From assembly GCF_027531705.1 (NCBI RefSeq), contig NZ_JAPZSP010000008.1, positions 1 through 64,000 on the forward strand: DNA of 64,000 nt. Direction: 5' to 3'. This DNA comes from Flavobacterium sp. GTDB taxonomy: Bacteria; Bacteroidota; Bacteroidia; Flavobacteriales; Flavobacteriaceae. Both the position numbers and the translations under genes were made by a program. The notes under the pieces were generated by a model. That model was not told the origin of the DNA and ran no database searches. It saw only the letters and a program-made list of their open reading frames with translations. Below, piece by piece: positions 1-7,873 of the stretch. Position 1 is the first letter of the stretch, and every line of letters begins with the position of its first letter.

Positions 1-282
1 ATCGGCAGGATTTCTTAAGCCACGCAAGATGAACTCTGCTTTTTCTTTTTTGCATAAATCAATAGTCAAACCTTCGTAAGTGATAACTTTTACTTTTGGC
101 TCATCTTTAAAAGCTTCTTCGATAAAGCGTTTTCTGTCTTCAAGCGAAAACATGTATTTTTTTTCGGCATTGATTCCAATAGCAACAATCACTTCATCAA
201 ATAGTGAAATGCCTCTTTTGATAATGTCATAATGACCGTTAGTTATTGGGTCAAATGAACCTGGAAATATAGCTTTTTTCAT
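1..282 (-). CDS. coaD: Phosphopantetheine adenylyltransferase, 3' part cut by window edge
   Basis: Transfers AMP from ATP to 4'-phosphopantetheine, the penultimate step of coenzyme A synthesis, in the cytoplasm. The 94 visible residues start at an ATG whose last base is 282. They show the nucleotidyltransferase signature PGSFDPITNGH at residues 7-17, with the TxGH ATP-binding motif, and ILRGLRNPAD at the cut end, which matches the conserved family segment. The family is usually about 150-160 residues, so roughly 60 are missing beyond base 1. Its start codon overlaps the stop codon of the zinc-ribbon membrane protein gene upstream, so the two are probably translated in a coupled way with ddl further upstream. 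Confidence 0.95.
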   Translation of the reverse strand, partial: MKKAIFPGSFDPITNGHYDIIKRGISLFDEVIVAIGINAEKKYMFSLEDRKRFIEEAFKDEPKVKVITYEGLTIDLCKKEKAEFILRGLRNPAD

Positions 283-893
283 TAGTCTCTATTTATTTCG
301 TATATTGTGTTATTGTTGTACATATTTGATAACTCCTTTTTAGAAAATGTTTTTGGAGTGTTATAATTTTTTTCAATATTAATTTCCTCTAAACCTTTAT
401 AACTTGTCAATTTATATTTGTTTAATAACACAATAACACTATCTTTTTTTACATTTTCAACTTTTAAAGTTGTGTATTCGCCATTAAAGTTAGCTTTATA
501 AATATCGTTCTTTTCAGGGTTTCTAATATAAACTTTTTCCAACTTTGTCATTTCAAATCCTGTATAAATGGCAAATGATACAATGGAAATTAAAACAAAA
601 AAAACAGTAAACTGCCATAATGGTGTATTAATAGGTCTTTTCTCTTTTTCATAATTTATAGCTTGTTTAATATCTAGACTAGACTTATTCAAGCCAAATT
701 CTATATGGCAATTATTACAAAATAGTTTAGTAATTTTTCTTTTAGGTAACATTGGAATCAAAAGAAAACTAACTATTCCTCCATAAATTCGATATTCTAA
801 ATTTCCTTTTTCTTTACATTTTGGACAACTGAATTGATTTAACTTTCCAGTTTGGAGCAATTTATCATTAACTTGCAAATGTACTTCAACCAT
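282..893 (-). CDS. Zinc-ribbon membrane protein of unknown function
   Basis: A 203-residue protein with no function I can name. The first ~65 residues hold two CxxC pairs (CPKC near 23 and CNNC near 59), likely a zinc ribbon. One strong membrane segment follows around residues 95-115 (FTVFFVLISIVSFAIYTGF), then a ~90-residue lysine-rich domain probably outside the membrane. I use the ATG at 893; an upstream in-frame TTG would overlap ddl and is less likely. It lies between ddl and coaD, 2 bp after the ddl stop and overlapping the coaD start by one base, so it is probably co-transcribed. Confidence 0.75.
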   Translation of the reverse strand: MVEVHLQVNDKLLQTGKLNQFSCPKCKEKGNLEYRIYGGIVSFLLIPMLPKRKITKLFCNNCHIEFGLNKSSLDIKQAINYEKEKRPINTPLWQFTVFFVLISIVSFAIYTGFEMTKLEKVYIRNPEKNDIYKANFNGEYTTLKVENVKKDSVIVLLNKYKLTSYKGLEEINIEKNYNTPKTFSKKELSNMYNNNTIYEINRD

Positions 894-895
894 TT

Positions 896-1882
896 TTATT
901 TCTTCCAAATAGGTTTTCTTTCCAAAGCTAATTTAATTTCGTTATCCAACAAATCGCTCATTGGCATTTTTGAATAGTCAGCTTGTTGCGGAAAAATACT
1001 TTGCGGCGATAATCCCGGATTGGTATTGATTTCGATAAAATGCGGAATGTCATTCATAATAATAAAATCAGTTCTCGAAAAACCTGACATTCCTAGTGAT
1101 TCATATACTTTTTTGGCGGTTTCTTCAACTCTAGTTTTGATTTCTTCGGTTAAATCGGCTGGCGTTACTTCTTCCGATTTTCCTAAATATTTAGCTTCAT
1201 AATCAAAGAATTCGTTTTGCGAAATAATTTCAGTTATGCCCATTACTTTGGTTGCTCCATTGTATTTGATTACACCAACCGAAACTTCTCTTCCTTTTAG
1301 ATAGGATTCTATCAAAATATCGTTGTCTTCTGCAAAGGCAAATTCTAAGGCTTTTGGCAAATCATCTAACGAGTTTACTCTCGAAACACCTAGTGAACTT
1401 CCAGATTGATTGGGTTTTACAAAAAAAGGCAATCCTAATTCTTTCACGATTTTATCGCCATCAATTTCATTTCCTTTAGATAAATAAATAGAATTAGCTT
1501 TCGGAATATTGAATTTTGATAAAACCGAAAGTGTATCACGCTTGTTAAATGTCAAACTCGATTGGTAAAAACTGCAACCAGTGTATGGCAATTCAAGTAA
1601 TTCCCAATACGCTTGCATGTGTCCATCTTCGCCTGGTGTGCCGTGAATGGTATTTACGGCAACATCAAATTGTATCGTTTGATTGTCTTTTGTAAAAGTA
1701 AAATCAGCCTTATTAATTGGATATTTTTGTTGGTCAATCAAGCAATACCAACCTTCATTTAGTATGTGAACTTCAAAGGGTTTGTACTTGTTTTTATCAA
1801 TATGATTTAAAATAAGTTGACCACTTCTAAGCGAAATTACCGATTCGTCAGAGTATCCACCCATTACAACAGCTACATTCAT
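896..1882 (-). CDS. ddl: D-alanine--D-alanine ligase
   Basis: ATP-dependent joining of two D-alanines for the peptidoglycan stem peptide, in the cytoplasm. The 328 residues have the full ATP-grasp layout: N-terminal MNVAVVMGGYSDE, HGTPGEDG in the first third, the ATP-binding loop KPNQSGSSLGVSRV near residue 157, and the Mg-binding EINTNPGLSPQS near the C-terminus. The length is normal for the family (300-370). The promoter region is shared with the divergent PASTA gene; TATTTTTG (minus strand, 1915-1908) is a possible -7 box. It heads the ddl, zinc-ribbon protein, coaD gene string. Confidence 0.96.
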   Translation of the reverse strand: MNVAVVMGGYSDESVISLRSGQLILNHIDKNKYKPFEVHILNEGWYCLIDQQKYPINKADFTFTKDNQTIQFDVAVNTIHGTPGEDGHMQAYWELLELPYTGCSFYQSSLTFNKRDTLSVLSKFNIPKANSIYLSKGNEIDGDKIVKELGLPFFVKPNQSGSSLGVSRVNSLDDLPKALEFAFAEDNDILIESYLKGREVSVGVIKYNGATKVMGITEIISQNEFFDYEAKYLGKSEEVTPADLTEEIKTRVEETAKKVYESLGMSGFSRTDFIIMNDIPHFIEINTNPGLSPQSIFPQQADYSKMPMSDLLDNEIKLALERKPIWKK

Positions 1883-1921
1883 TGTATTTTTTTATTTAAT
1901 TACTATACAAAAATAGCACAA

Positions 1922-1948
1922 TTGTTGAAACTAAAAATTATATCTTTG
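1922..1948 (+). promoter_or_regulatory. Candidate promoter of the PASTA-rluA operon
   Basis: TATCTTTG at 1941-1948 fits the Bacteroidota -7 consensus TAnnTTTG. A TTG at 1922-1924 leaves a 16-nt spacer, a little shorter than the 19 nt seen at better promoters in this window. The start codon follows 17 nt downstream. Confidence 0.6.
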
Positions 1949-1965
1949 CGATAAATATATTTTTT

Positions 1966-2610
1966 ATGAGTTTACGAAATTATTTTACGAGTAGAGTATT
2001 TTTTATGCAAATGTTAGCAGCAATAGTAATTGTCTGCGTTATTTCCTATTTGTTTTTTCATTGGTTAACTTTTACTACCAATCATGGTGAGGAAATTACG
2101 GTTCCTAATTTGGCAAAATTAACCGAAGAACAAGTCGAAGAAAAACTAGATGATTTAGATTTAGATTACGTTTTGTTAGACAGTGTTGATTACAATAAAG
2201 ATTTCCCTAAACACACAGTTGTAGAGCAAGATCCTTTGCCTGGCGCAAAAGTAAAAGAAGATAGAAAAGTATATATCAAAATTAATTCTTCTGGATTTAA
2301 AATGGTGACAGTGCCTAATTTAGTTCAAAAAACCTATCGTCAAGCGGTTCCAACGTTGCGTTCTCTTGGTTTAGAAGAAGGCGAAATCACCTATAAACCA
2401 GATATGGGGAAAGACATGGTTCTTGAAATGCGTTACAACGGAAAAAAACTAAATCCGGGAACGAAAGTCTTTAAATCATCCAAAATCGATTTGGTTTTAG
2501 GTGACGGAAAAGTACAATTTGAAGAAATGGAGCAAGATACAACGGCAACTTCTACCGAAACGCCTGTTGAAGAACCTCAAACAGAAACACCACCAACCGA
2601 TGGACAATAA
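1966..2610 (+). CDS. PASTA-domain membrane protein
   Basis: A 214-residue protein with a short cytoplasmic N-terminus, one membrane segment (residues ~13-33), and two PASTA repeats (about 42-110 and 112-180) marked by ITVPNLAKLTEEQVEEKL and VTVPNLVQKTYRQAV. It ends in a Thr/Glu/Pro-rich low-complexity tail. PASTA domains bind peptidoglycan fragments in serine/threonine kinases and PBPs, but no kinase or transpeptidase domain is attached here. Being next to ddl fits a cell-wall role. Its last 11 bases overlap the start of the pseudouridine synthase gene, which points to translational coupling. Confidence 0.88.
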   Translation: MSLRNYFTSRVFFMQMLAAIVIVCVISYLFFHWLTFTTNHGEEITVPNLAKLTEEQVEEKLDDLDLDYVLLDSVDYNKDFPKHTVVEQDPLPGAKVKEDRKVYIKINSSGFKMVTVPNLVQKTYRQAVPTLRSLGLEEGEITYKPDMGKDMVLEMRYNGKKLNPGTKVFKSSKIDLVLGDGKVQFEEMEQDTTATSTETPVEEPQTETPPTDGQ

Positions 2611-3640
2611 TCAGATTGACGAAATTGTAGAAGACGAATTATTCGAACACTACCGATTTGATGTGCCCAATGGTCAAGCCTTGTTGCGAATAGACAAGTA
2701 TTTGATGAATTTGATTCCGAATGCTACTCGTAATAAGATACAAACGGCAGCTACTAATGGCGATATTTATGTAAATGATATTCCAGTAAAATCGAATTAT
2801 AAGGTAAAACCTTTGGATGTAATTCGTATTTTGTTGTCGCATCCACCATTTGAAAACCGTGTTGATCCCGAAGATATTCCGCTAGATATTGTTTATGAAG
2901 ACGATGCGCTGTTGCTTATCAACAAACCGCCAGACTTTGTAGTGCATCCAGGTCACGGAAATTATACAGGTACATTGGTGAACGCATTGGCATTTCATTT
3001 TGAAAACCTGCCGATGAATAGTTCCGAACGACCAGGATTGGTGCATCGTATCGATAAAGACACTTCTGGATTGTTGGTTATTGCCAAAACCGAAGCGGCT
3101 ATGACGCATCTTGCCAAACAATTTGAAGCCAAAACTTCTGAAAGAGAATACATTGCACTTGTTTGGGGAAATGTAAAAGAAGATGAAGGCACAATAGAAG
3201 GCAACATTGCACGCCACGTAAAAGACCGCATGCAAATGGCTGTTTTTGCTGATCCAGAAATAGGAAAACCGGCAATTACTCATTATAAAGTTTTAGAGCG
3301 TTTTGGATATGTTACGCTGGTTTCGTGCATTTTGGAAACTGGAAGAACGCACCAAATTCGTGTGCACATGAAACACATAGGACATACTTTATTCAACGAT
3401 GCGCGTTATGGCGGCGATTTGATTCTGAAAGGAACTACTTTTACCAAATACAAGCAGTTTATTGATAACTGTTTCAAGATATTGCCACGACAAGCACTTC
3501 ATGCCAAAACACTAGGATTTATGCATCCTACAACTGGCGAAATGATGCGATTTGACACCGAACTTCCTCAAGATATGCAAGATTGTATCGAAAAATGGCG
3601 CGGTTATTCGCAGAGCAATGCTAGTGAGGAAGAAGAGTAG
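2600..3640 (+). CDS. RluA-family pseudouridine synthase (RluD-like)
   Basis: Converts specific uridines of rRNA to pseudouridine. It has 346 residues from the ATG at 2600; longer in-frame extensions would run back through the PASTA gene. An S4 RNA-binding domain lies at ~25-85 (LLRIDKYLMNLIPNATRNKI). The catalytic motif HRIDKDTSGLLVIAKT follows with Asp152 as nucleophile, then the conserved LETGRTHQIRVHMKHIGH. The N-terminal S4 domain and the length favour RluD/RluC-type over the short RluA type; the rRNA target cannot be read from sequence. It is co-transcribed with the PASTA gene. Confidence 0.92.
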   Translation: MDNNQIDEIVEDELFEHYRFDVPNGQALLRIDKYLMNLIPNATRNKIQTAATNGDIYVNDIPVKSNYKVKPLDVIRILLSHPPFENRVDPEDIPLDIVYEDDALLLINKPPDFVVHPGHGNYTGTLVNALAFHFENLPMNSSERPGLVHRIDKDTSGLLVIAKTEAAMTHLAKQFEAKTSEREYIALVWGNVKEDEGTIEGNIARHVKDRMQMAVFADPEIGKPAITHYKVLERFGYVTLVSCILETGRTHQIRVHMKHIGHTLFNDARYGGDLILKGTTFTKYKQFIDNCFKILPRQALHAKTLGFMHPTTGEMMRFDTELPQDMQDCIEKWRGYSQSNASEEEE

Positions 3641-3687
3641 GGTTTCGGTTTCTTTTTAGATGTTGATTCTTAAAATGTTTATTTTGT

Positions 3688-3730
3688 TACTGACACGAGC
3701 AAGATGCTCGCGCTAGCTGGGGATTTTGTT
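3688..3730 (+). repeat. Interspersed repeat, GCTCGCGCTAGC type, copy 1
   Basis: The stretch reads TTACTGACACGAGCAAGATG then CTCGCGCTAGCTGGGGAT. It resembles 4301-4337 in the same orientation, and the two bracket the membrane protein gene at 3740-4282. Both are GC-richer than their surroundings and non-coding. Confidence 0.5.
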
Positions 3731-3739
3731 TTAGAATTA

Positions 3740-4282
3740 TTACTTACCTGTTTCAATTTCATTAAAAATAGTAATTAGTTCATTTTTCACTCTTTTTTTT
3801 TTTGAAATTGAAACCCTATATGGCAAGAAAACAAAGGCAATAAATATAAAAAGTATAAAAAATATAGTTTGAAAATATTGATTTAGTATTGATTCAATAA
3901 GTATTGTTATTCCAATCACTGAAAGTATTGATAAAAAAATAATTCTTAGAATAAAAGAAAATGTTTCTGGTGCAATAATAAAAGTTTTAATTTTAAGATT
4001 TGAACCAACTTCGTTTATTTCTATTTCTGCTAAGTAGGTGCTTATTGTAAAATTTGAAACTTGAAATTTTTGTCTAAATTTTATTTTGTTTTGGTCAATT
4101 TTCCCGATGTATTTTTTATGACTTGCAACAAAAAGATCTAAAGCAGAAAAGACTCTATAAGAAGTATCATGTTTGATTAAATAGTTGAATTTCTCTATGA
4201 AAGCTTCTTTATTAGCTTTAATTTCATATTCAAAAACTTCTTGAAGATTGTATTTTTCTCGTATTCTATTTAAGAATTTCAT
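3740..4282 (-). CDS. Hypothetical membrane protein
   Basis: A 180-residue protein I do not recognise. A hydrophilic N-terminal domain of ~105 residues, with several Lys/Phe-rich segments, is followed by two adjacent membrane segments (about 108-128 and 132-152) and a short basic tail. This layout resembles small membrane proteins with a cytoplasmic sensor or PH-like domain, but no motif proves it. It begins at an ATG and has no partner closer than the 97-residue membrane gene upstream. Short direct repeats flank it on both sides, so it may be part of a mobile or variable segment. Confidence 0.6.
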   Translation of the reverse strand: MKFLNRIREKYNLQEVFEYEIKANKEAFIEKFNYLIKHDTSYRVFSALDLFVASHKKYIGKIDQNKIKFRQKFQVSNFTISTYLAEIEINEVGSNLKIKTFIIAPETFSFILRIIFLSILSVIGITILIESILNQYFQTIFFILFIFIAFVFLPYRVSISKKKRVKNELITIFNEIETGK

Positions 4283-4300
4283 GCATTGTTTTTAATTTTA

Positions 4301-4337
4301 CTTTACTGGCAAGGTGTTCACGATAGCTAGTGATTTA
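4301..4337 (+). repeat. Interspersed repeat, GCTCGCGCTAGC type, copy 2 (degenerate)
   Basis: TTTACTGGCAAGGTGTTCAC followed by GATAGCTAGTGATTTAT aligns with 3688-3730 in the same orientation, with several mismatches. Together the copies flank the gene at 3740-4282 as imperfect direct repeats. Confidence 0.4.
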
Positions 4338-4346
4338 TATTTTGAA

Positions 4347-4640
4347 CTAATAGCGTTTATAAATCTCAATTAAAAAATAACTAATAATAAATAGAAAAAC
4401 ACTGCTTATAGTTAATCCAATAATTTGTTCTATCGAAGCTCCTTCTTTTAAACCTGCTATGGTATATACAGCGCCAATTATAGCCAATCCGAAAGAGATT
4501 AGTATGAAAACTCCAATCAGTAAACTCCAAAATTCAGCATTCATTCCAGAAATCATAACTTGAAAAATTATAGCAACCACAAAAATAACTATTGCAAGAA
4601 TGGAATAATTTAATCCTCTTTTTGATTTAGAATTTTGCAT
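4347..4640 (-). CDS. Small multi-pass membrane protein
   Basis: A 97-residue protein with three hydrophobic segments (about 12-31, 37-59 and 73-92) and a basic N-terminus (MQNSKSKRGLN). The second half, GAVYTIAGLKEGASIEQIIG, is typical of small Flavobacterium membrane proteins of unknown role. It has an ATG start and no recognisable domain. A strong hairpin at 4731-4762 lies upstream and separates it from the NdpA-like gene, so it is probably transcribed on its own. Confidence 0.6.
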   Translation of the reverse strand: MQNSKSKRGLNYSILAIVIFVVAIIFQVMISGMNAEFWSLLIGVFILISFGLAIIGAVYTIAGLKEGASIEQIIGLTISSVFLFIISYFLIEIYKRY

Positions 4641-4991
4641 ATTTTTGATTTAGAATTTTGTCTATTAAACGAGCCTATATTTTAAATCACAAACCAAACT
4701 CACTTAATACATATCCTACAAATATAAAAAAATCCTTACTTGAAAAAGTTCAAGTAAGGATTTAATTATTAACATTATATGGTTTAAAATTCCAAATAAC
4801 AAAAAACAAATTCCAAATGTTTTGGTAAACCGTTATTGCATCAGTTTTTCATAGGTTCTCGATACAATTTTGCTCCACTGCGTTCCACAAAATCACTCGA
4901 AGTGACGATAAGGAAAGTAGATGTTGGGTTACAAATCTGCTTTCAGCTATCTACAAACTACTTTCTTCCAACTTCCAACTTCCAAATCAAA
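4641..4991. other. Non-coding stretch with a terminator and a degenerate repeat
   Basis: About 350 bp without a gene. It holds the hairpin at 4731-4762 and, near 4850-4906, a GC-richer piece (GGTTCTCGATACAATTTTGC, later ACTCGAAGTGACG) that looks like an interspersed non-coding repeat. A plus-strand reading frame over 4836-5102 has no protein-like features and overlaps the end of the NdpA-like gene, so I do not call it. Confidence 0.6.
4731..4762 (-). terminator. Rho-independent terminator
   Basis: A perfect 14-bp stem (AATCCTTACTTGAA pairing with TTCAAGTAAGGATT) around a 4-nt loop. On the minus strand it is followed by a run of T. The only upstream minus-strand gene is the NdpA-like gene ending at 4992. 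Confidence 0.8.
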
Positions 4992-6050
4992 CTAAGACTT
5001 CTGTTCCTTATTAAAGTAAACCAAGTAGTAATACATTTGTTTTTCTTCGTCCCAGCCTTTTTCTACATATTTCTCGGCGCTTTCTGGGTTGATGAAATCT
5101 AGTTTTATCTGAATATTGGTATCCAAGTTGATGACGTTTTTTATCGATTTTCGGGCATCACTTACCGCGGCATTGGCAATAGGGAATGAGGTAATATCTT
5201 CGATTGAGTATTTTTCGCCTTTATCAACCTTGTAGTTTTTGAATTCCGAAATCAAATCGGGATTGTCTATTACTTCGTTCATAAAATTGGTTTCTTCAAA
5301 CGCATCGTTTTTGGCAAAATAATTCACAGAACGGTTCATGAACATTACTTCTTCTTTTTTATCTTCTGCTGGCAAAACAACATCTTTGGCAAATCCTTGA
5401 CAGAATTTTAAATACTTTTTGGTAATAAAGTTTTCGTCTTCAAAAGCATCTACACTCAAGAAATGCTCTAACCAATAACGCGCATCGTAGCGATTGCTAT
5501 CAACCGTTAGGATTTTGTATCCTTCTTCTTGTTTGTAGTTAAAGATAAGACAACCTTTATCTAGTTTGTTAAGGTTAATTCCGTGTTGCAAATGCATTTC
5601 GAGGTTAGAACCTTTTTCTTCAAACTTTAAAAAGTCGCTTTGAATTTCACTTTTAAAAATTCCAATAGCATCCACCACATTATTGTCGATGTTGATATTG
5701 GTTAAATAGGTAACATAAACTTCACCATTCTTAATGTGCGGATGATTGGATTGCTCAAACAAATGTTGCGTAATCTTTTTAGAAACGTCATGAATATTTG
5801 AAGGATTAGCAAAAACTTCTGCCGAAAAATTATACATTTCGTTGTAATCTAAGTCAATTTCGTGTGCAAACTGATAATAGTTTTCTTCTTTATCACGAAA
5901 AGGTTTCAAGAAAAACTCTTTCAATAACGGAGTAATTTCGTCGTTGATAGCAAAAGTGTTTTCCGATAAAAAGATAGCTTCGTTACGGCTTTTATTTCCA
6001 ACTCTGTGAATAGATAAGCTGTCGATGTGTGTGTTATATAGGTTGATCAT
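4992..6050 (-). CDS. Nucleoid-associated protein, NdpA/YejK family
   Basis: A 352-residue cytoplasmic protein matching the 37-kDa nucleoid-associated family in length and pattern: MINLYNTHIDSLSIHRVGNK at the start, a central segment with HLQHGINLNKLDKGCLIFNY, and NRYDARYWLEHFL around residue 190. The family binds DNA non-specifically; its physiological role is poorly known. It begins at an ATG directly next to the left arm of the four-helix-bundle element, so its promoter must lie in or beyond that element. The distant stem at 4731-4762 probably ends its transcript. Confidence 0.85.
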   Translation of the reverse strand: MINLYNTHIDSLSIHRVGNKSRNEAIFLSENTFAINDEITPLLKEFFLKPFRDKEENYYQFAHEIDLDYNEMYNFSAEVFANPSNIHDVSKKITQHLFEQSNHPHIKNGEVYVTYLTNINIDNNVVDAIGIFKSEIQSDFLKFEEKGSNLEMHLQHGINLNKLDKGCLIFNYKQEEGYKILTVDSNRYDARYWLEHFLSVDAFEDENFITKKYLKFCQGFAKDVVLPAEDKKEEVMFMNRSVNYFAKNDAFEETNFMNEVIDNPDLISEFKNYKVDKGEKYSIEDITSFPIANAAVSDARKSIKNVINLDTNIQIKLDFINPESAEKYVEKGWDEEKQMYYYLVYFNKEQKS

Positions 6051-6059
6051 TTTTTTATT

Positions 6060-6580
6060 TGTTTAAGGGTTTAAAAGTTTAAATTGTTTAAAAGTTTAAA
6101 GTTGTTTAAACGTTTAAGGTTGTTTAATTTTGTTTTTTTAGGAGTCTATAAACTTTGTCCCTTTGTAATCTTTTTTGTTTAAATAGGTTATAAAATTGTG
6201 TATTTTGATGCTTAATTTTTCGTAATCAGAAACTAAAACGGTTAACTTTTGTTCGTCAATATACTCATTATCAAAAACCCGGTACAACTGTGATCTTGAT
6301 TCACCAGCGGAACCTTTGGCAACAGATAAAAATTGACGAAACTCTCCATTTCCATTTCTTTCAAATCCTTCGGCAATATTGTCCATTATTGAACCAGATG
6401 AATCTTTAATTTGGTCTTTAAGTTTAAAATCGTTTCTTAAATCAGTTGTTTTACTAATTAAAATTATTTCTTTTGAAAGTCTTCTTGCTTCTATCCAAAT
6501 TTCTAAATCTTCAAACTTTTTCACAGTAGCCATAAAACAACTTTAAACAATTTTAAACAAAATTAAACAAATTTAAACTT
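6060..6580. mobile_element. Palindromic element carrying a four-helix-bundle gene
   Basis: Both sides of the gene at 6138-6533 consist of TTTAAAC-type repeats in opposite orientation. The 16-mer TTGTTTAATTTTGTTT at 6120-6135 has its exact reverse complement at 6555-6570. GTTTAAAGTTGTTT in the left arm (near 6096-6110) also matches the right arm near the gene start in inverted form. No target duplication could be defined because the arms are low complexity. Confidence 0.6.
6138..6533 (-). CDS. Four-helix-bundle protein (23S rRNA intervening-sequence family)
   Basis: A 131-residue, mostly helical protein. The N-terminal KKFEDLEIWIEARRLSKEI and central SGSIMDNIAEGFERNGNGEF plus FLSVAKGSAGESRSQL are hallmarks of the S23/IVS four-helix-bundle family. 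Relatives were first found inside intervening sequences of 23S rRNA genes; the biochemical function is unknown. No rRNA lies nearby. Instead the gene fills the centre of an inverted-repeat element, with the repeat touching both start and stop within a few bases. Whether the protein helps the element move or bind nucleic acid is only inference. Confidence 0.88.
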   Translation of the reverse strand: MATVKKFEDLEIWIEARRLSKEIILISKTTDLRNDFKLKDQIKDSSGSIMDNIAEGFERNGNGEFRQFLSVAKGSAGESRSQLYRVFDNEYIDEQKLTVLVSDYEKLSIKIHNFITYLNKKDYKGTKFIDS

Positions 6581-6583
6581 TTC

Positions 6584-7123
6584 TTAATTCCAGTTCTCCT
6601 CAAATCCGTAATCTTCAAAGCTGTCATCAGTTCCAAAAGCATCTAAATCATCTTCGTCTAGGTCGTCTTCAAATTCGTTATAAGCTTCTTCATCATCTTC
6701 TGCAATAAAGTGTTTTTCCATTGCTTCTGCTGGCATTTCGCCGTGTGAGAATAACAAATCTGGATAAGTAACACCAGCTTGAACTTCTTCAACTGCAGCC
6801 AATTCTACTAGGAATGTCCACATATTGATAAAGTCGTACACATAAATAATTTTGGTATTTTCCTCGTCCAGAATATCAGATAATTGGTAATCGCTCATAA
6901 TACGGTTTTCACCCGGAACATCACCAGCATCAAACATCGGAATTTCATCTTCTTGATTCCATGTATCGTCACATGTATAAAACGAAGCTACTTCTAGTCC
7001 GTCAAATCCAAAACCGTTTACAATGGCATTGTGTAAATCCTCTAAAGTAGCGTCTTCTTGTATGGCAATATCTCTGAAAACATCCTCTTCGGCATCGAGA
7101 ATTACTCTAAATTTATAAATCAT
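6584..7123 (-). CDS. pRiA4b ORF-3-like / IS1096 passenger-type protein
   Basis: A 179-residue protein. The first ~110 residues match the pRiA4b ORF-3-like fold (YKFRVILDAEEDVFRDIAIQ, then a WNQEDEIPM stretch and a YVYDFINMWTFLVEL segment). The last ~50 residues are very acidic low complexity (EDDLDEDDLDAFGTDDS). The family name comes from plasmid and IS contexts, but chromosomal copies are common in Bacteroidota and the function is unknown. It begins at an ATG, with TACCTTTG on the minus strand at 7153-7146 as a possible -7 box. Its stop is only a few bases from the four-helix-bundle element. Confidence 0.82.
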   Translation of the reverse strand: MIYKFRVILDAEEDVFRDIAIQEDATLEDLHNAIVNGFGFDGLEVASFYTCDDTWNQEDEIPMFDAGDVPGENRIMSDYQLSDILDEENTKIIYVYDFINMWTFLVELAAVEEVQAGVTYPDLLFSHGEMPAEAMEKHFIAEDDEEAYNEFEDDLDEDDLDAFGTDDSFEDYGFEENWN

Positions 7124-7160
7124 AATCTTTATTTTTTTCGAATGCCAAAGGTAAAACTAA

Positions 7161-7188
7161 ATTTCAGATTTCAGATTTCAGATTTCAG
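7161..7188. repeat. Tandem heptamer repeat, ATTTCAG x4
   Basis: Four exact consecutive copies of ATTTCAG, followed by a partial unit, in the intergenic region upstream of the pRiA4b-like gene. Confidence 0.85.
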
Positions 7189-7226
7189 ATTGTTGATAAG
7201 ATTTTTTGTGTAGTAATGGCAAAGAA

Positions 7227-7262
7227 AGATTTACTCGAATTCCACGAATTTTCACAAATAAA
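7227..7262. repeat. Half copy of the ACACGAATT palindromic repeat family
   Basis: TCGAATTCCACGAATTTTCA followed by CAAATAAATC resembles the left arm of the complete elements at 31082-31204 and 61442-61563; no right arm follows. Confidence 0.5.
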
Positions 7263-7290
7263 TCTTTATTTCGGTCACCAATTATTTGAA

Positions 7291-7746
7291 TTACATTTTT
7301 GTTTTGACGATTTTTTTGTGCAATTCTTTTACTTTGCCCAATGTGGCACTACCGTACCAAGGTGTTAGTTCGGCTTCAAACATTTTGGCTTTTACAGCAG
7401 GATCTGAGTTAACCAAAATTTCGGCTTCTTCTATTGTGGTACAATTAAAAATGAAAATGCCTCTATAATTTCTGTCGTTTTTTCTAAACGGACCAGCTAC
7501 TATCATTTTATTTTCATCGGCAAGTTTTTTCATATTTAGCATATGGCCATCAAAAAGTTTTTGTTTTTCTTCGGGTGTTGCTGTTGTGTTAGAACCTGTT
7601 TTTAGGATACAAAATACATACGCTTTCATTCCATATTGGTCAGCACCTAGTTCAGAGGCAAGACTTTCATCATATTCTGTATTTTCTTGTGCAAAGCTTA
7701 GACTAAAAGTAAATAAGGTGGCAAGGATAATAAGTTTTAGTTTCAT
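7291..7746 (-). CDS. Exported YciI-family protein
   Basis: A 151-residue protein from the ATG at 7746. A TTG seven codons upstream lies inside the probable promoter and is rejected. The first ~20 residues (MKLKLIILATLFTFSLSFAQ) form a signal peptide, so this is a periplasmic or secreted version of the usually cytoplasmic YciI fold. The body has FDGHMLNMKKLADENKMIVA and GPFRKNDRNYRGIFIFNC, matching the family's conserved His/Asp region. YciI domains are ferredoxin-like with putative enzymatic roles; no substrate can be assigned. Probably monocistronic. Confidence 0.8.
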   Translation of the reverse strand: MKLKLIILATLFTFSLSFAQENTEYDESLASELGADQYGMKAYVFCILKTGSNTTATPEEKQKLFDGHMLNMKKLADENKMIVAGPFRKNDRNYRGIFIFNCTTIEEAEILVNSDPAVKAKMFEAELTPWYGSATLGKVKELHKKIVKTKM

Positions 7747-7764
7747 GTTTTTTAAAATTTTATT

Positions 7765-7772
7765 CAAATATA
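7765..7772 (-). promoter_or_regulatory. -7 box upstream of the YciI-family gene
   Basis: TATATTTG on the minus strand fits TAnnTTTG. It would give a short leader before the ATG at 7746 and rules out the upstream TTG. No good -33 element was found at the expected spacing. Confidence 0.5.
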
Positions 7773-7873
7773 CAATTCATCCTTAAAATTCTACAATTCG
7801 GTAAACATAAGTTTCATAGATTTGTTTTTTGCTGCAACTTTGCTTCATCAAAACAAAACAAAACAAAACAACA

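Noticed and set aside
4836..5102. Plus-strand frame of about 88 codons
   Set aside because: It overlaps the end of the NdpA-like gene and a non-coding repeat; no protein-like pattern.
6138..6533. Four-helix-bundle gene as a sign of a nearby 23S rRNA gene or a diversity-generating retroelement
   Set aside because: No rRNA sequence, reverse transcriptase or template/variable repeat pair is visible nearby.
6584..7123. pRiA4b/IS1096 passenger-like gene as proof of an insertion sequence
   Set aside because: No transposase and no terminal repeats of an IS are present; chromosomal copies are common.
7161..7188. Heptamer array as a CRISPR-like structure
   Set aside because: Units are 7 bp, directly adjacent and without spacers; it is a simple tandem repeat. 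No CRISPR array or cas gene was seen anywhere in the window.
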